Of a stretch of DNA of 62,154 nt, positions 15,332-27,603 are shown in pieces. The position numbers and the translations under genes are program-made. The stretch is from Zygnema cylindricum (Eukaryota > Streptophyta > Zygnematophyceae > Zygnematales > Zygnemataceae): contig JBBHKE010001619.1 of assembly GCA_037447655.1 (NCBI GenBank), positions 64,001 through 126,154 of the forward strand. Reading direction: 5' to 3'. Numbering within the stretch: the stretch's first letter is position 1; every line of letters starts with the position of its first letter. Below the pieces are notes generated by a model that saw nothing but the letters and a program-made list of their open reading frames with translations, did not search any database and had not been told where the DNA came from.

Positions 15332-18300
15332 TCAAAGGAGAGCCGCCGCTTGCGCACGTTGAAGCGTAATTGAAACACGCTGATGGTAAAACGCAACTAA
15401 TAAACTTGATGGAGGACTCCCTAGACCTCGAGATTCAAACGTTCTTCGCGCACACTGTCGAAGAAAGTCATTGAAAGACTTGTCCAAAGAACCAAAAATC
15501 TCCACTGCAAATGGGACAAACTGGTCCGGCGGGTCTCGGTGAGCGTGTCTTATCCTTTTGTAGCCGCTGCATCCCGACCGGCCACACCTGAAGGCAAAGC
15601 CGCGCGAGATGAAATGTGTGTCCCGGTTGGATCCGTGAGGACCACATCGCCAGGCGTCCTCCCAACACCATGAAGAAAAACAAAGTCAACCCGAGGGTTG
15701 CGAGAACCGAAAGATTGGGGCCGAGGTGGAAGTATATTAGAAACCTCACGTTTCACAGTGTAGCCGGCCTCGGCACCAATGGCAGCAATGGCATCTCGCA
15801 CCAAATCATGCGCGACAGTTCGTTCCCCACCATGCGAGCAACAAAGCAAATGGATTCTTTCAGCATCAGTAACTTAGTTACAAACGCACCGAGGCCCCCC
15901 TAAAAGCGGAGGGTGAGGCAAACTTAGCCGCCAGGGTAGAGCATAAGTAAATTGGTCAAACGAAAGACGGAGTGTCAAAAAAGTTGGTGTTGCTTGTAGC
16001 CATGCACCAGCCCCAGGCCCAGAACACGAACGTAAACGAGCATGCGCTTGAGCAGAAGGCAGCGCCTCTAAGAGGTTTACAAAATCAGCGGCGGCTACTT
16101 GCTCAGATATGCGTTGTTGAAGTTGGAAGTTAGTTTCCGCCATGAGAGAACAAAAAAGGTGGAACTTGGTGTCGAGCGTCGAGGGTAGCAGCGCACGAGC
16201 AGAAAGGAGAGCTTGGTGAAATGGAAATAGCCCGTCTTCCACCTTAGAGACAGCTTGCGCCAAAATGGGGACATCATCTACAATGGAACGAGAAGTGATG
16301 GTCTGAACCACCAAAGCCCAACTACCCAAATACGCGGCTGGCGTAACTTTAGCCACGGAAATCAAACCTAAACCGCCGTTGGAAATTGGGAGGCTTGCTT
16401 GTTAACGAGCGAGAGCCCCCACCGGACGATCAAAAATCCCATGACCAACGAGGTGATGAAGCACACCCAAAAGTTTGTCGTCAAAATCCTTAAGGGAAGA
16501 CAAAACAGAAGTTGTGGGAGGTAAAGTCCGCGCAAGATAAAGAGGGCGTTGTGCAAAACAACGGATGAAGATCGAAAACGCCACTTGTGCATCCGACAGC
16601 TTGGGGAGGTCGTCGCTGTGAGAGAGATCCTCCAACAGTGCATCCTTAACCACTTGGTTGACAAAAGAAGAACCACCAATAGGGCACCCTAAAGCCTTGA
16701 TGCCCTCATCGTGAGATGTAAGACCAAAACCGTTGGGGAGCGGGCAATCTGACGACAAACCTTGTGGGCACCAAGCCACACACTTAGATGGTTTAAGAAA
16801 GAGCCCGATCCGTTAAAGTTGGTCCGCAAAATGAGAGAACGCAGAAAAAACCTGATCGCGCGGACCCACGATATGCGTGTCATCCGCGACTGAAGGAAAT
16901 AAACAACCTGGGAAGGCCGTAGCTGACGCTCGTAATGCTTGAAGATGGGCAAGAGAAAAAAGTGGTGCCCCTAAGGGATCACCTTGGCGAGTGCTGGTTG
17001 CGGACTCTAAAGTGGCAACATCTTCCAACGAACCCCCAAGAGGAAAGAGTAGCGCGCTAGGCCGAGCATAAAAAGAACGAACAAAAGGGAACAGTTGGTT
17101 GATAGGTGAAGGTGCATGTCGTAGTTCGCGAAAAATAGCATTACAATCAATTGTATTGAAAACGTTAGCCACATCCACCTGAAGGACCACCCAATCTGGA
17201 TGAAGATCCAAAACTGTTCGCAAGCCATGTATAACCGCCTCGCAACCCCCTTTCGTAGCAACACCAAATTGATGCGGAGAGAAATGGTCGTGAAACGCTC
17301 CTTGGAGTTGGATGCATATAGCACGAGCCACCAAGCGGTATAAAACTTCACCAATAGCAATTGGACGAATCCCCCCAGCAGGCTTAGAAACAGCCACAAG
17401 TCGAGCGGTAGAAAGAAGAGGGACTACACACTAGGGAATGTGACCACGAGCCATCTCCGAGGCTACCTTAAAGAGGAGGTCGAATCCTTGGGATGGGGTC
17501 TGAGGAGGAAAGATATCACGGATTAATTCATAAACCATCCCAGAGGGACCGCCCGCCGAAATGTGAGGGGACTTGATGAGGGCATTGGTAAAGGCTTCAC
17601 GATCCAAATCAAACGATTCAAGAGGGTCATGCCCTTCAACAAAGGAGATGATGTCGTCAGGTGCAGGCGGATGCAACAATCGCAATGCCTCGACAGTTGA
17701 CTCTGAAGAGGGAGAGGGTGTGAAAGGTCGAAGAGCTCGTGCGGCCCGATAAAATTCACCCCAACGACCAAGGAGGATAGCTCGATGCAGTCTAGCGGTA
17801 GAACCTGCTAATGGGGCGTGACGACGAGGAGGTGAGATATAAAGGCCAATAACTCGATCCGTGTGCTCTTGCTGTAAAGACTCCCAATCGCCACGCAGAA
17901 AGCGTTGACATCGAGCCCTCGTCTCACGAACTCCACTAGCTCCCCCTCGGGGTGGCAAAATTAGAACCCAAAGCGGAAACATGAATAGTAAATGCCATGC
18001 GGCTTCATTATAAACATCGTTGGCCAATAACTCCAAAGGCAGACGCAAAGCTATTTGGATAGGTTCTCGAAGATGATAGGGAATACGAGTGTAGAGACGC
18101 GGACGCGGGTAGCCCAAGTGATGGCACCCCAGAACATCAAGGCGTCGAACAAATTGCCAATCTGACGGAGACGGTTGACGACGAACACGGAGACGGTTGA
18201 CGACGAACACGAGGGTGCAGAGGATGTTCAGGGGAACAAGGGGGAATGTCAGCCTTGGTCTTTGGGCAAGCTTTCGAATGTCTTGAGATACCCGCCCCCG

Positions 18301-18838
18301 CGGCGTACAACTTGCCACACCCAGGACATGGAACTCGAGAAGACCCCGGATTGAGTACGGGAGTTGTTGTCTACTCCAAAACCAAAGGGGTCGGGGATAA
18401 AGGGGTCGAAGATGGAGGATGTGATGTTCTGCTTGATGGACCGACATCCGATACCAATGAACCACCAAGAGAAGTTGGGGGTCGTGATTGAGGTAGTGGT
18501 GAAAGAGATGTAGAAAGTTGAATTTGAGGTTGTTCTTGACGATGAGAAGGGCGATAAAGGCTAGTATGAGGAAGTGGTTGTGGAAGTTGTACGGAATGGG
18601 ATGGAATAGGTTTAAGAGTGAGTGCGGGTTGTGGGTTGACGGGCATGGTTGAGTTCGTGGAGGCGGATACGACGACAGGAGGGTGTGACAAGGCTGGAAG
18701 GAGAGGGGTAGGGGGCTCAACTGAGGGGTTTTGAAGGAGAGGGATAAGGGGCTCAACTGAGGCGTCCAATCGAGGTCGCACGTGATCGGAAGAAGAGGGA
18801 GACGGGGATCGAGACGCCCGCCGCTTTTGAGGAGCCAT
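15332..18838 (-). pseudogene. LINE ORF: zinc finger, reverse transcriptase, RLE nuclease
   Basis: Start chosen at MAPQKRRASRSPSPSS, a basic, nuclear-localisation-like N-terminus. In order: a Pro/Ser-rich region; a C2HC zinc finger near codon 170 (CPGCGKLYAAGAGISRHSKA then C); the reverse transcriptase from about codon 470 (KPAGGIRPIAIGEVLYRL; motif A LQVDVANVFNTID; ADDTHIVGP with both catalytic Asp but V for the usual Y before it); then a Cys/His block (CVCN…HLLCC) and a restriction-like endonuclease region. The sequence closes with FVPFAVEIFGSLDK and ends at TGA (15332-15334). That is about 1160 codons. It is broken by five in-frame stops (near 18371, 17428, 16810, 16399, 15871), a frameshift caused by a 22-bp tandem duplication (18167-18210) and another frameshift near 15.56 kb. 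Zinc finger plus RLE places it with R2-like rather than L1-like LINEs. Confidence 0.88.
18167..18210. repeat. 22-bp tandem duplication inside the LINE ORF
   Basis: Two exact copies of a 22-bp unit beginning ggagacggttgacgac (18167-18188 and 18189-18210). Because 22 is not a multiple of three, the duplication shifts the frame. The zinc-finger half reads in one frame and the reverse transcriptase half in another, and the switch falls exactly here. Confidence 0.95.
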
Positions 18839-19264
18839 GGAGAACGTGATAATGAGTCGAAGAAGATAAAAACTGAAAACTCCAACAGTCGTAGAAGAGA
18901 AAAAACTGAAGACTCCAATAGGTGATCACTCCACAGAAGGCGTCTATTTACCAAAGGACGAGCCAAAACCGATTTGGGATTGGGCGCGGTGGGTGGAAGT
19001 GTAAAAGTCTCCCGGAAAGCTCTCCTTGGTGGGCCCGAGTAGGTAAAATGAAAGGTGAAATAAAACTTGTTCCTTGGGTGATAGAAGAAAGGTAGGTGAA
19101 AAAACTTGCGGCTGATCGCACGCCAAATTTGGTGTCGGATACAAAAGGAAGGCCGGAAAACGCTAGCAGGAAACCGTGGCTGAAGCGTCCGAGCCGTTGG
19201 CAAAATAAGAAATTCTCCAAAATACTCACAAATATCACGACAATTTTTTTTTTTTTTTTTTTTT

Positions 19265-20640
19265 GAGTTAGTCTATTTGCGCCGGGTGCATACGACAGCG
19301 CACGTCACGCTTGTTGCGAACATAATGTCGTATACACGGCGTTCTACTGTCGGAAAATCTTGACCTTTCCAGTATGACAAAATACGTTGTTGTCGTCTGC
19401 AACCGTCATGGTTATTGTAGACGTCTGCAGTCGTCACAAACTAAAGTAACGATTTTGTCGTTGCGCACTGGAACAAGTATAGTACGAAGAATCTTTACTA
19501 AACAATATCTGCTCGCTTATTTACGGTTGCATCATTCCTACCCTGAAAGCCCTCACCCTTAAATTTCGGCTGTAAGTGTCGTTTTCCAAGGACTTCGACA
19601 GAGAAAAAACGAAAAACCATAAATGAGTGATACGCCTGCGCACGTGTACTGTCATCTGTCGTTAAGACATGTCCGAGCAAAGACAGAGGACAAATTCTGG
19701 TCGGCTCAAGTGGGTCGACAATTTTGATCGGCGCTTGTCGGTGCTTGCCTGTGCAGCATGCCTTTTACAGTTTTACATGCCAGCATATAATATCTATGTC
19801 TGATTTTGTCGCCTTTTAGGTACAAGAAAGACCGAACAGGACAAGGTGTAGTCGCGACACTGTCAGATATTTTCTCGCCACTGGGCGTTGGAGCCCGTAA
19901 TTAAATAGCGCGTGTCACACGCCATCCTGTACTATACTGTACTGCAAATCTGCAATTCAATATCAAACATATAAAACAGACGGACGTTTCTTGTCTGTCA
20001 ATTTCATCCACAAACAATGCTGGAATCAATTACCGCTCGCTAAACGACAAGAAACAGTACTGTACTGCTGGATAAAAGACAGCTCAGTATCAGTGTCCAA
20101 TATTGAGACACATGTGAATAAATTACAGCACTGTACTGTACATCAGTTACTGGTCTGCCGCCCTGGTGTTTATACTTTGCCGGTAAAATACGGTACAGTA
20201 CTGTACCACTGCGAACCAATTACTGAAACTGGATCTACAGCAATCGGCATGTGAAATCAGAAATCGACGTTCCACAGTTGCCCTAGGAAGCCGCAACATT
20301 GGCTGACCGGATCGTACGAGTCGGATCGCAGGTCCAGTCGTCTGGGTCAAGGCGGTAAGTCGCAGATAAATGTCGCGCACAAATTAAATGCGTTCACACC
20401 CGCATGAATTCGACAGGAAACGTGCGGACGAGATCTTGTCAGAGAAGCGACTGACGATCCCTGTGCCGTACGGTAACCCTAAAACAATGCCAGTCAAAGG
20501 AAAAAAAAAAAAGGAAAAAATCAAAGTATATGCAGAGGAAAAGAAAATCCATGAAAAAAAGGGAGAAAAACATGTGGAGAGGATTAAACGGTCGCGATCC
20601 AATCTGGTTCTGTACGGACTGTACGGTAGCTGAAATTGCA
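19265..20640. other. Unassigned DNA with repeated CAGTACTGTA-type palindromes
   Basis: No supported gene. Motifs built from ACTGTAC/GTACAGT occur at about 19929-19945, 20055-20067, 20131-20140 and 20192-20207; the last is a perfect 16-bp palindrome, ggtacagtactgtacc. The segment 19376-19460 has a cgtctgcaaccgtc / gtagacgtctgcagtcg motif that also occurs in the transposon cluster at 37.9-40.3 kb, so part of this region is probably transposon-derived. Confidence 0.5.
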
Positions 20641-20650
20641 GAATCGGTGC

Positions 20651-20995
20651 CACGTGGCGTCTGCCCCGATTCCATTTCATTCCGTACGATCTGTACGGAA
20701 GGCAACCTCTCCCGTTGCCCGGGCCACGTGGTGCCTGCCCGGACTGAGAAATAAGGAGAGTGCGGGGAGGCGCTCTGGAAGCCATTATACGGACAGCCGC
20801 AGATGCCAGCTTAGCGTGCCACGTGGCATGGCTTCTCTGTGTCTCCGTCCGGGCGTTCAGTTTTGGGCGCTTGGATTGCTGACGTGGCGTTTTTGTATTG
20901 GCTTTGAGCCGCTTACGATTCCGGCACCGACGGTGAGCTGAGGGAGGGTGTCAGGCAGAGACACGTGGCACATGCACAGACACGGACACGTGGCA
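20651..20995 (+). promoter_or_regulatory. Cluster of six ACGTGGC (G-box/ABRE-like) motifs
   Basis: CACGTG or ACGTGGC cores occur at 20651, 20725, 20820, 20882, 20962 and 20987. The copy at 20817-20828 is a perfect 12-bp palindrome (tgccacgtggca). In plants such elements bind bZIP and bHLH factors (ABRE, G-box). They lie about 1.1-1.4 kb before the first recognisable exon of the LRR receptor-like gene, in its orientation, so a promoter role is possible. No transcription start can be read from the sequence. Confidence 0.45.
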
Positions 20996-21004
20996 GAACT
21001 CCTC

Positions 21005-21530
21005 TCTAACCCTCTTTCGCTCCCCCCTCCCTCGCTCTCCCTCTCCCTCTCCCCCCACTCCCTCTCCCTCTGCCTCTTCCTCACCCTCCACCCCTCTCAC
21101 TCCCTCTCCCTCTCCCTCTCCCTCTCCCTCTCCCTCTCCCTCTCCCTCTCCCTCTCCCTCTCCCTCTCCCTCTCCCTCTCCCTCTCTCTCTCTCCCTCTC
21201 CCTCTCCCTCTCTCTCTCCCTCTCCCTCTCCCTCTCCCTCTCCCTCTCCCTCTCCCTCTCCCTCTCCCTCTCCCTCTCCCTCTCCCTCTCCCTCTCCCTT
21301 TCCGTCTTCCTCTTCCTCCCCCCCTCCCCCTTGCACTCGCCTCTCCCTCTCTTCCTCCCTCCCTCGCCCTCCAATCGTCCCTCCTTCCTCCCTCCCTTCC
21401 TCCCACTCCCTCTCTCTGCCCCTCACTCTATTTCTCTCTCGCATTCCATTTCTCTCCCTCTTCCCCCCTTCTCCTTCCCTCCCTCCCTCCCTCTCTCCCT
21501 CCCTGGAGAGGGAGTGGAGAGGGGGGGGGG
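21005..21530. repeat. CT-rich (CCCTCT)n/(CT)n tract
   Basis: Hexanucleotide-like ctccct repeats, partly perfect, followed by degenerate pyrimidine sequence that flips to a purine tract near 21510. All long frames on both strands here (Ser/Pro/Leu or Arg/Glu/Gly repeats) are artefacts. Confidence 0.95.
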
Positions 21531-21739
21531 GAGAGAGAGAGCGAGAGTATATATGTTTTTCTCATGCATTGTATGCCTGTGTTTGTGTGTGTTTTAGAGA
21601 GAGAGAGACAGAGACAGAGAGAGGGAGAGACAGAGAGAGCGAGTGAGAGATAGCAAAAGACATTGAGATTCTTAACGTAGTCGAGATAATATCCAGCTTT
21701 CAATGTAGTCACACTCAAAACGGAATCAGGCTCCTGTCT

Positions 21740-22015
21740 TAACATAACATTATATGAATTTGTTTATTAACATAACATTGATTTGTTTACATAACACAAT
21801 AGTAATTTCTTTACATAACATAATATGAATCTGTTTACTAACTTAGTATTTGTTTGTTTACATAGCATAACATTAATTTGTGTATATAACATAACACTAA
21901 CCTGTTTATATGACATACCATTAATTGTTTATATAACATAACATTAATTTGTTTATATAACATAACATTAATTTGTTTATACAACATAACGCTAATCTGT
22001 TTCTATATGCCGTCA
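21740..22015. repeat. Degenerate tandem repeat, TAACATAACATTAATTTGTTTA-type
   Basis: About ten imperfect units of 25-30 bp containing cataacattaatttgttta. No gene signal. Confidence 0.8.
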
Positions 22016-22061
22016 TACAAACCCTAACAGACTCCTGCCTGCACATATTACTGCATGTCAG

Positions 22062-23414
<1,353 letters not shown>

Positions 23415-23589
23415 GTAAGTTATTTTGTTTTTTTTCCTTGTTTTCTGGGCAGCTTCGTGAGCCTTTTTTTGCGGCTTTTCTTGTTTCCCGGGCAGCTCCG
23501 TTTTTTTTTTTTTTTTCGATTAATTCAGTTCAAATATTGGAGCTCAAAACAAAACAATTCAGAAAAAGAAAAAAGAAAAAAGAAAAAAG

Positions 23590-23599
23590 NNNNNNNNNN
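23590..23599. other. Assembly gap (10 N)
   Basis: Ten Ns after an (GAAAAAA)n-type run. The sequence to the right starts with a duplicated gtggc[g/a]cttagcgat motif unrelated to the LRR gene on the left, so contiguity across the gap is unproven. Confidence 0.99.
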
Positions 23600-23986
23600 G
23601 TGGCGACTTAGCGATGTGGCACTTAGCGATGTGGCACTTCGCGAATAATCGCATCTTCAAAAAAATCGAATATTCTTATTATCGGCAATAATTGCGATTA
23701 ACCCTTAAACTTTTAAAAGATTCTTTAAATCCCAAAAAAAAATTTATCATACCTATTAATAAACTCTTAAACCTTAAAAAAACTCCCTCGGCTTAAACGC
23801 AAGTTATGCGTTTATTGCTAAGCACCACATAATCACAATCAATGTGATATAGCCGCGGGGATTAAATGTTGGGAAGTTGGATTTTATCTAAATCCCATAT
23901 AGGGGTACATGAACATTGAATCGCTTGAATGAAACATAAAATCGCGCCTAGGTGGCCTGGGCCAAAAGTTCACAGGGATACAGAAA

Positions 23987-24465
23987 TTCGCTTCACGGTG
24001 TAGCGATTCACGGTGTAGCGATTCAGCGGTGTTGCGATTCAGCGGTGTAGCGATTCAGCGGTGTTGCGATTCAGCGGTGTTGCGATTCAGCGGTGTAGCG
24101 ATTCAGCGGTGTAGCGATTCAGCGGTGTTGCGATTCAGCGGTGTTGCGATTCAGCGGTGTTGCGATTCAGCGGTGTTGCGATTCAGCGGTGTAGCGATTC
24201 AGCGGTGTTGCGATTCAGCGGTGTTGCGATTCAGCGGTGTTGCGATTCAGCGGTGTAGCGATTCAGCGGTGTAGCGATTCAGCGGTGTAGCGATTCAGCG
24301 GTGTAGCGATTCAGCGGTGTAGCGATTCAGCGGTGTTGCGATTCAGCGGTGTAGCGATTCAGCGGTGTTGCGATTCAGCGGTGTTGCGATTCAGCGGTGT
24401 AGCGATTCAGCGGTGTAGCGATTCAGCGGTGTAGCGATTCAGCGGTGTAGCGATTCAGCGGTGTA
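23987..24465. repeat. 16-bp minisatellite, about 30 units
   Basis: Head-to-tail units gcgattcagcggtgta or gcgattcagcggtgtt. The first two units are 15 bp and lack the extra G (gcgattcacggtgta). The T/A choice at the last base is the only frequent variation. The open frame at 24029-24274 is a repeat translation. The unit closely resembles the terminal sequence of the MITE family found at 34.0, 38.8, 50.5 and 58.5 kb. Confidence 0.98.
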
Positions 24466-24598
24466 AAGACAAGGAGAGATAACAAATTAACAAGTCAAGA
24501 ACGGAAACGCGGGAATCGTGTTCAAAACGGACCTAAGCCACCTACAAAATAAATACTGGAAAAAAACAGATAACAGAATCAAAAATACGACACATTGA

Positions 24599-24671
24599 TG
24601 GAGACGCGGGGCATCGATCCCCGTACCTCTCGCATGCAAAGCGAGCGCTCTACCATATGAGCTACACCCCC
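24599..24671 (-). tRNA. tRNA-Ala (anticodon TGC), possibly degenerate
   Basis: 73 bases fold as a standard cloverleaf: acceptor GGGGGTG paired with CGTCTCC, D arm AGCTCATATGGTAGAGC, anticodon arm CTCGC-TTTGCAT-GCGAG, T arm CGGGG-ATCGATG-CCCCG, discriminator A. The G3·U70 pair that marks alanine is present. There is no intron. A T5 run 14 bases downstream could stop RNA polymerase III. Signs of decay: two extra G·U pairs in the acceptor stem, T54 replaced by A in the T loop (weakening the B box) and an altered base in the A box. It could be a working gene or a recent tRNA pseudogene. Confidence 0.75.
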
Positions 24672-25099
24672 TTGATTAGTTGACTACATTCATATTTTTT
24701 TATATATTAATTATAAAAAAAAATCTAATGCCAAATAGAAATGCGGTGTTAACGCTATTTTTGAGTCAGTGACCTAAACCTAAGAAAACATTAACGAATT
24801 AACACACATTGCACTGAAGTTGTTCACACATTTCCACAATTCTATTGAATCAAATCTGAGTGCACTTTCTTGTGTCGACGCCGTTTTTGTGTAATTCTTT
24901 ACGAAATAACGCGCATGTTTCATAGAGACTGACACATTTTGTACATCACACTATTTCAATACCTCCTGAACTTGGAGCAATTGACACTAACTAAACCGTT
25001 CCTACATTGGCTTCAATATAGAATCAGTATTATTAATTATATTTTAGCTTTAAGGGTCGTCATTTAGGCGCGCCGATATAGTGTCGTTAACAATAATAG

Positions 25100-25405
25100 C
25101 GACTCATGGTGTATCGCATTGCGATACGGAACCCACCCTCAATACGGAATCTAACATAAATACGGAATCCACTCTGAATACGGAATCCACTCTGAATACG
25201 GAATCCACATAAATACGGAATCCACTCTGAATACGGAATCCACATAAATACGGAATCCACCCTAAATACGGAATCCACCCTAAATACGGAATCCACCCTA
25301 AATACGGAATCCACCCTAAATACGGAATCCACCCTAAATACGGAATCCACCCTAAATACGGAATCCACCCTAAATACGGAATCCGCCCTAAATACGGAAT
25401 GCACC
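25100..25405. repeat. 18-bp minisatellite (AAATACGGAATCCACCCT)
   Basis: About 17 units, the last eight nearly identical, the first ones variable (ccactctg, ccacat). Since 18 is a multiple of three, the minus strand is open for 111 codons (VFRVDS repeats). That is a by-product of the repeat, not evidence of a gene. Confidence 0.97.
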
Positions 25406-25422
25406 ATCAGTACGAATTTCAC

Positions 25423-26983
25423 CTTTGTAAGATCGTTTTGAGCGTTTATGAATATTAGACTTAAAGCTACATTAGGATTTTTGATACAAATCTACTGCAA
25501 GGAGATGTGGCAAATTGTAGTCCACTTGTTTATAAATTGCCTAAACACTATTTTATGATTTTTGAACCAAAACAAGTCACGACTGAATTTGACTTTATTA
25601 AAGTCGGGCAGCGTACTGTATTTTATTGCGCGCTTATTTTTTAAAATATTGCACCATATACAACACTATTTTTGCCCTAATTTTTCCGGAGTTTCTGGAA
25701 TTCAGCCAATGGATATTTTTATCTTTCGTTTTTAGAAAATGAAGTCCTCTTCATTTTTTCTTTTTTGTTAGAGTTAATTAGTACGAAAATTATTTATAAA
25801 AACATTGCATTAATCATTAGTATCGATGCAAGCAACATTATAATCGTTTTAATGTAAAAGACAAATAAATCATTTGGGTGCATGAGAATCATAATCAAAT
25901 TATAATCATTAATATTTATTTGAAATATTAATAAATTTGCACTCATAAAGTGATTATGCAAAAATATAAATATCAATATTAATCCATAAGTTTGATAAGA
26001 ACTATTGGACTAACGCAAAGAATACATATAATGAACCTACCAATAATCAATATATAGGTGCAGTATATCGGGAGTAATCGCGATAACTCCATAAAAATTT
26101 TCAAAAGCTCTGTACCCGTTCCGTACTTTTTTTCCGTACTGCAGTTCTGTACTATAGTATGGACCCTCCCCGACAAATATATCACGATAATTTTTTTGTT
26201 GGTCCGGAGCGATATATATATTATTGATAACCGATAATATCAATACCGGATTTATCGCGAGAAGAAATACACCGATAACACTACAACTAAGAGCAATAAA
26301 TAAAGGTGTAAATACTACATAGAAGGATGGGAAGACATAATCCCTTCGGTTTGAGCTTATGAGATTATCTTTTGATTTGGAAAAGGAAAAAAGAAAAAAA
26401 TAAAAAAAATCACTACCGAGTCTAATATCGACAAATGTTTCTATTTACCTCATTCCCTTAATCAAACTTACAATAGTTACAAAAGCACAAATTATTTTAA
26501 TATAAATCGTTAGTGAGGAAACAAATAAATAAATAATAAATAAATAGTAAATAAATAAATAAAAATAAAAAAAAGGAGAAGGGGACAAAAAAATGTGCGG
26601 TTTCAATTTATCTGAATTATTTCATCTAAAAAAAAAAGAAAAGAAAAAAATAATGTCCTTTTTTTTCCAAAATTAATCTGAACTCCCTTATTAAATCGAA
26701 AAAAATGAATGTACACTTTCTTTTTACACTATGTCCTAAACATTATTCAATTCTCGTATTCCACATTATTTTCACCCCACTTCATCCTCTCCTCCCTCCT
26801 CCCTCTCCCTCTCCCTCTCTTATCAAAAATAAATGCCTCTTATTTTTTGGGGCAGCTCAAATTTTTTGTTCGAGGGTCAGATTCCCCTCCACCCTCCCCC
26901 AACTCTCCTTTACCCTCCCCTCCCCCCTCTCCCCCTCTCTATACATTTTTCCCGCCTCTACTTTTTCTTTTTCCCTCACATTT
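25423..26983. other. Intergenic DNA downstream of the tocopherol cyclase gene, no gene seen
   Basis: AT-rich, with small palindromic stretches such as ggaatttatcgcgag / cgataa motifs at 26180-26280 shared with about 14280-14480, probably from dispersed repeats. The region 26500-26700 is A-rich with aaataaataaata repeats. No coding motif. Confidence 0.55.
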
Positions 26984-27176
26984 TCAAATCCCCGGAGGCA
27001 GTAAATTTGGAGGGAGCAAGCTGCCTAAGTCTACGGGCAGCCCTAAAAGAACTTTTTGAGGTTCGGGAATTACGGAACTGTTTTCCCATGCGTCCCACCA
27101 GGGCCCCCCCCCTACCTCCAAAGCAGGGAGAGGACTGGTCGCCGTTACCACCAACTGAAGAAAAAAAAAAAAAAAG

Positions 27177-27215
<39 letters not shown>

Positions 27216-27571
27216 ATAGATAGATAGATAGACAGATAGATAAATAGATAAATGGATAAATAATAAATAAATAGATAGATGATAAATAGATAAAATAAAT
27301 GAATAAATAAAAATTAAATAATGTATAGTAAAAAGAAATGAAATAAAATGAAATGAAAAGAAATGAAATAAAATCAAATAAGGTGAAATGAAATAAAATG
27401 AAACAAAATGACATGAAATAAAATTAAATAGAATAGATAGAATAACACGGAGTAAAATGAAATGCAATAAATTTAAAATAAAATAAAAAGAACATAAGAT
27501 AAAGGTAAAATGAACAAGCGATAAAATAAAAAATAACAATGCAAAAAAAAAAAAAAGAAAAAAAAAGGAAA

Positions 27572-27603
<32 letters not shown>

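Larger units (their letters stand above)
14776..19241 (-). mobile_element. Full-length-like LINE (RLE-type non-LTR retrotransposon)
   Basis: In element orientation the copy runs from about 19241 to 14776. It has a GC-richer 5' part, one long coding frame (18838-15332), and a 3' untranslated region of about 550 bp ending in a small inverted repeat (gatggtattaccatc) and an AATAA-like terminus. There is no poly(A) tail at the 3' end, which is usual for R2-like elements but not for L1. A run of 22-23 T at 19242-19264 (A in element orientation) lies just upstream of the 5' end and may belong to whatever it inserted into. I see no clear target-site duplication. Confidence 0.85.

Noticed and set aside
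13340-18838. A variant genetic code in which TAA and TAG encode Gln (as in some green algae)
   Set aside because: The in-frame TAR codons in the LINE and gag would fit. But the copia element has TAA where Lys and TAG where Trp is expected, VTE1 has no internal TAR in 464 codons while using CAA, and host genes end in TAA, TAG and TGA at expected C-termini.
20948-21646. Long open frames of Ser/Pro/Leu or Arg/Glu/Gly repeats
   Set aside because: They are translations of CT/GA-rich tracts, open on both strands and in several frames, with no domain or splice context.
24029-24274. 81-codon frame (FSGVAIQR repeats)
   Set aside because: It is produced by the 16-bp satellite; 48 bp is three units, so the frame repeats without any selection.
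23987-25405. CRISPR array
   Set aside because: Units are contiguous tandem repeats without spacers, in a plant nuclear context.
25087-25422. 111-codon frame with VFRVDS repeats
   Set aside because: An 18-bp satellite is automatically open if one unit is open. There is no signal peptide or flanking coding sequence.
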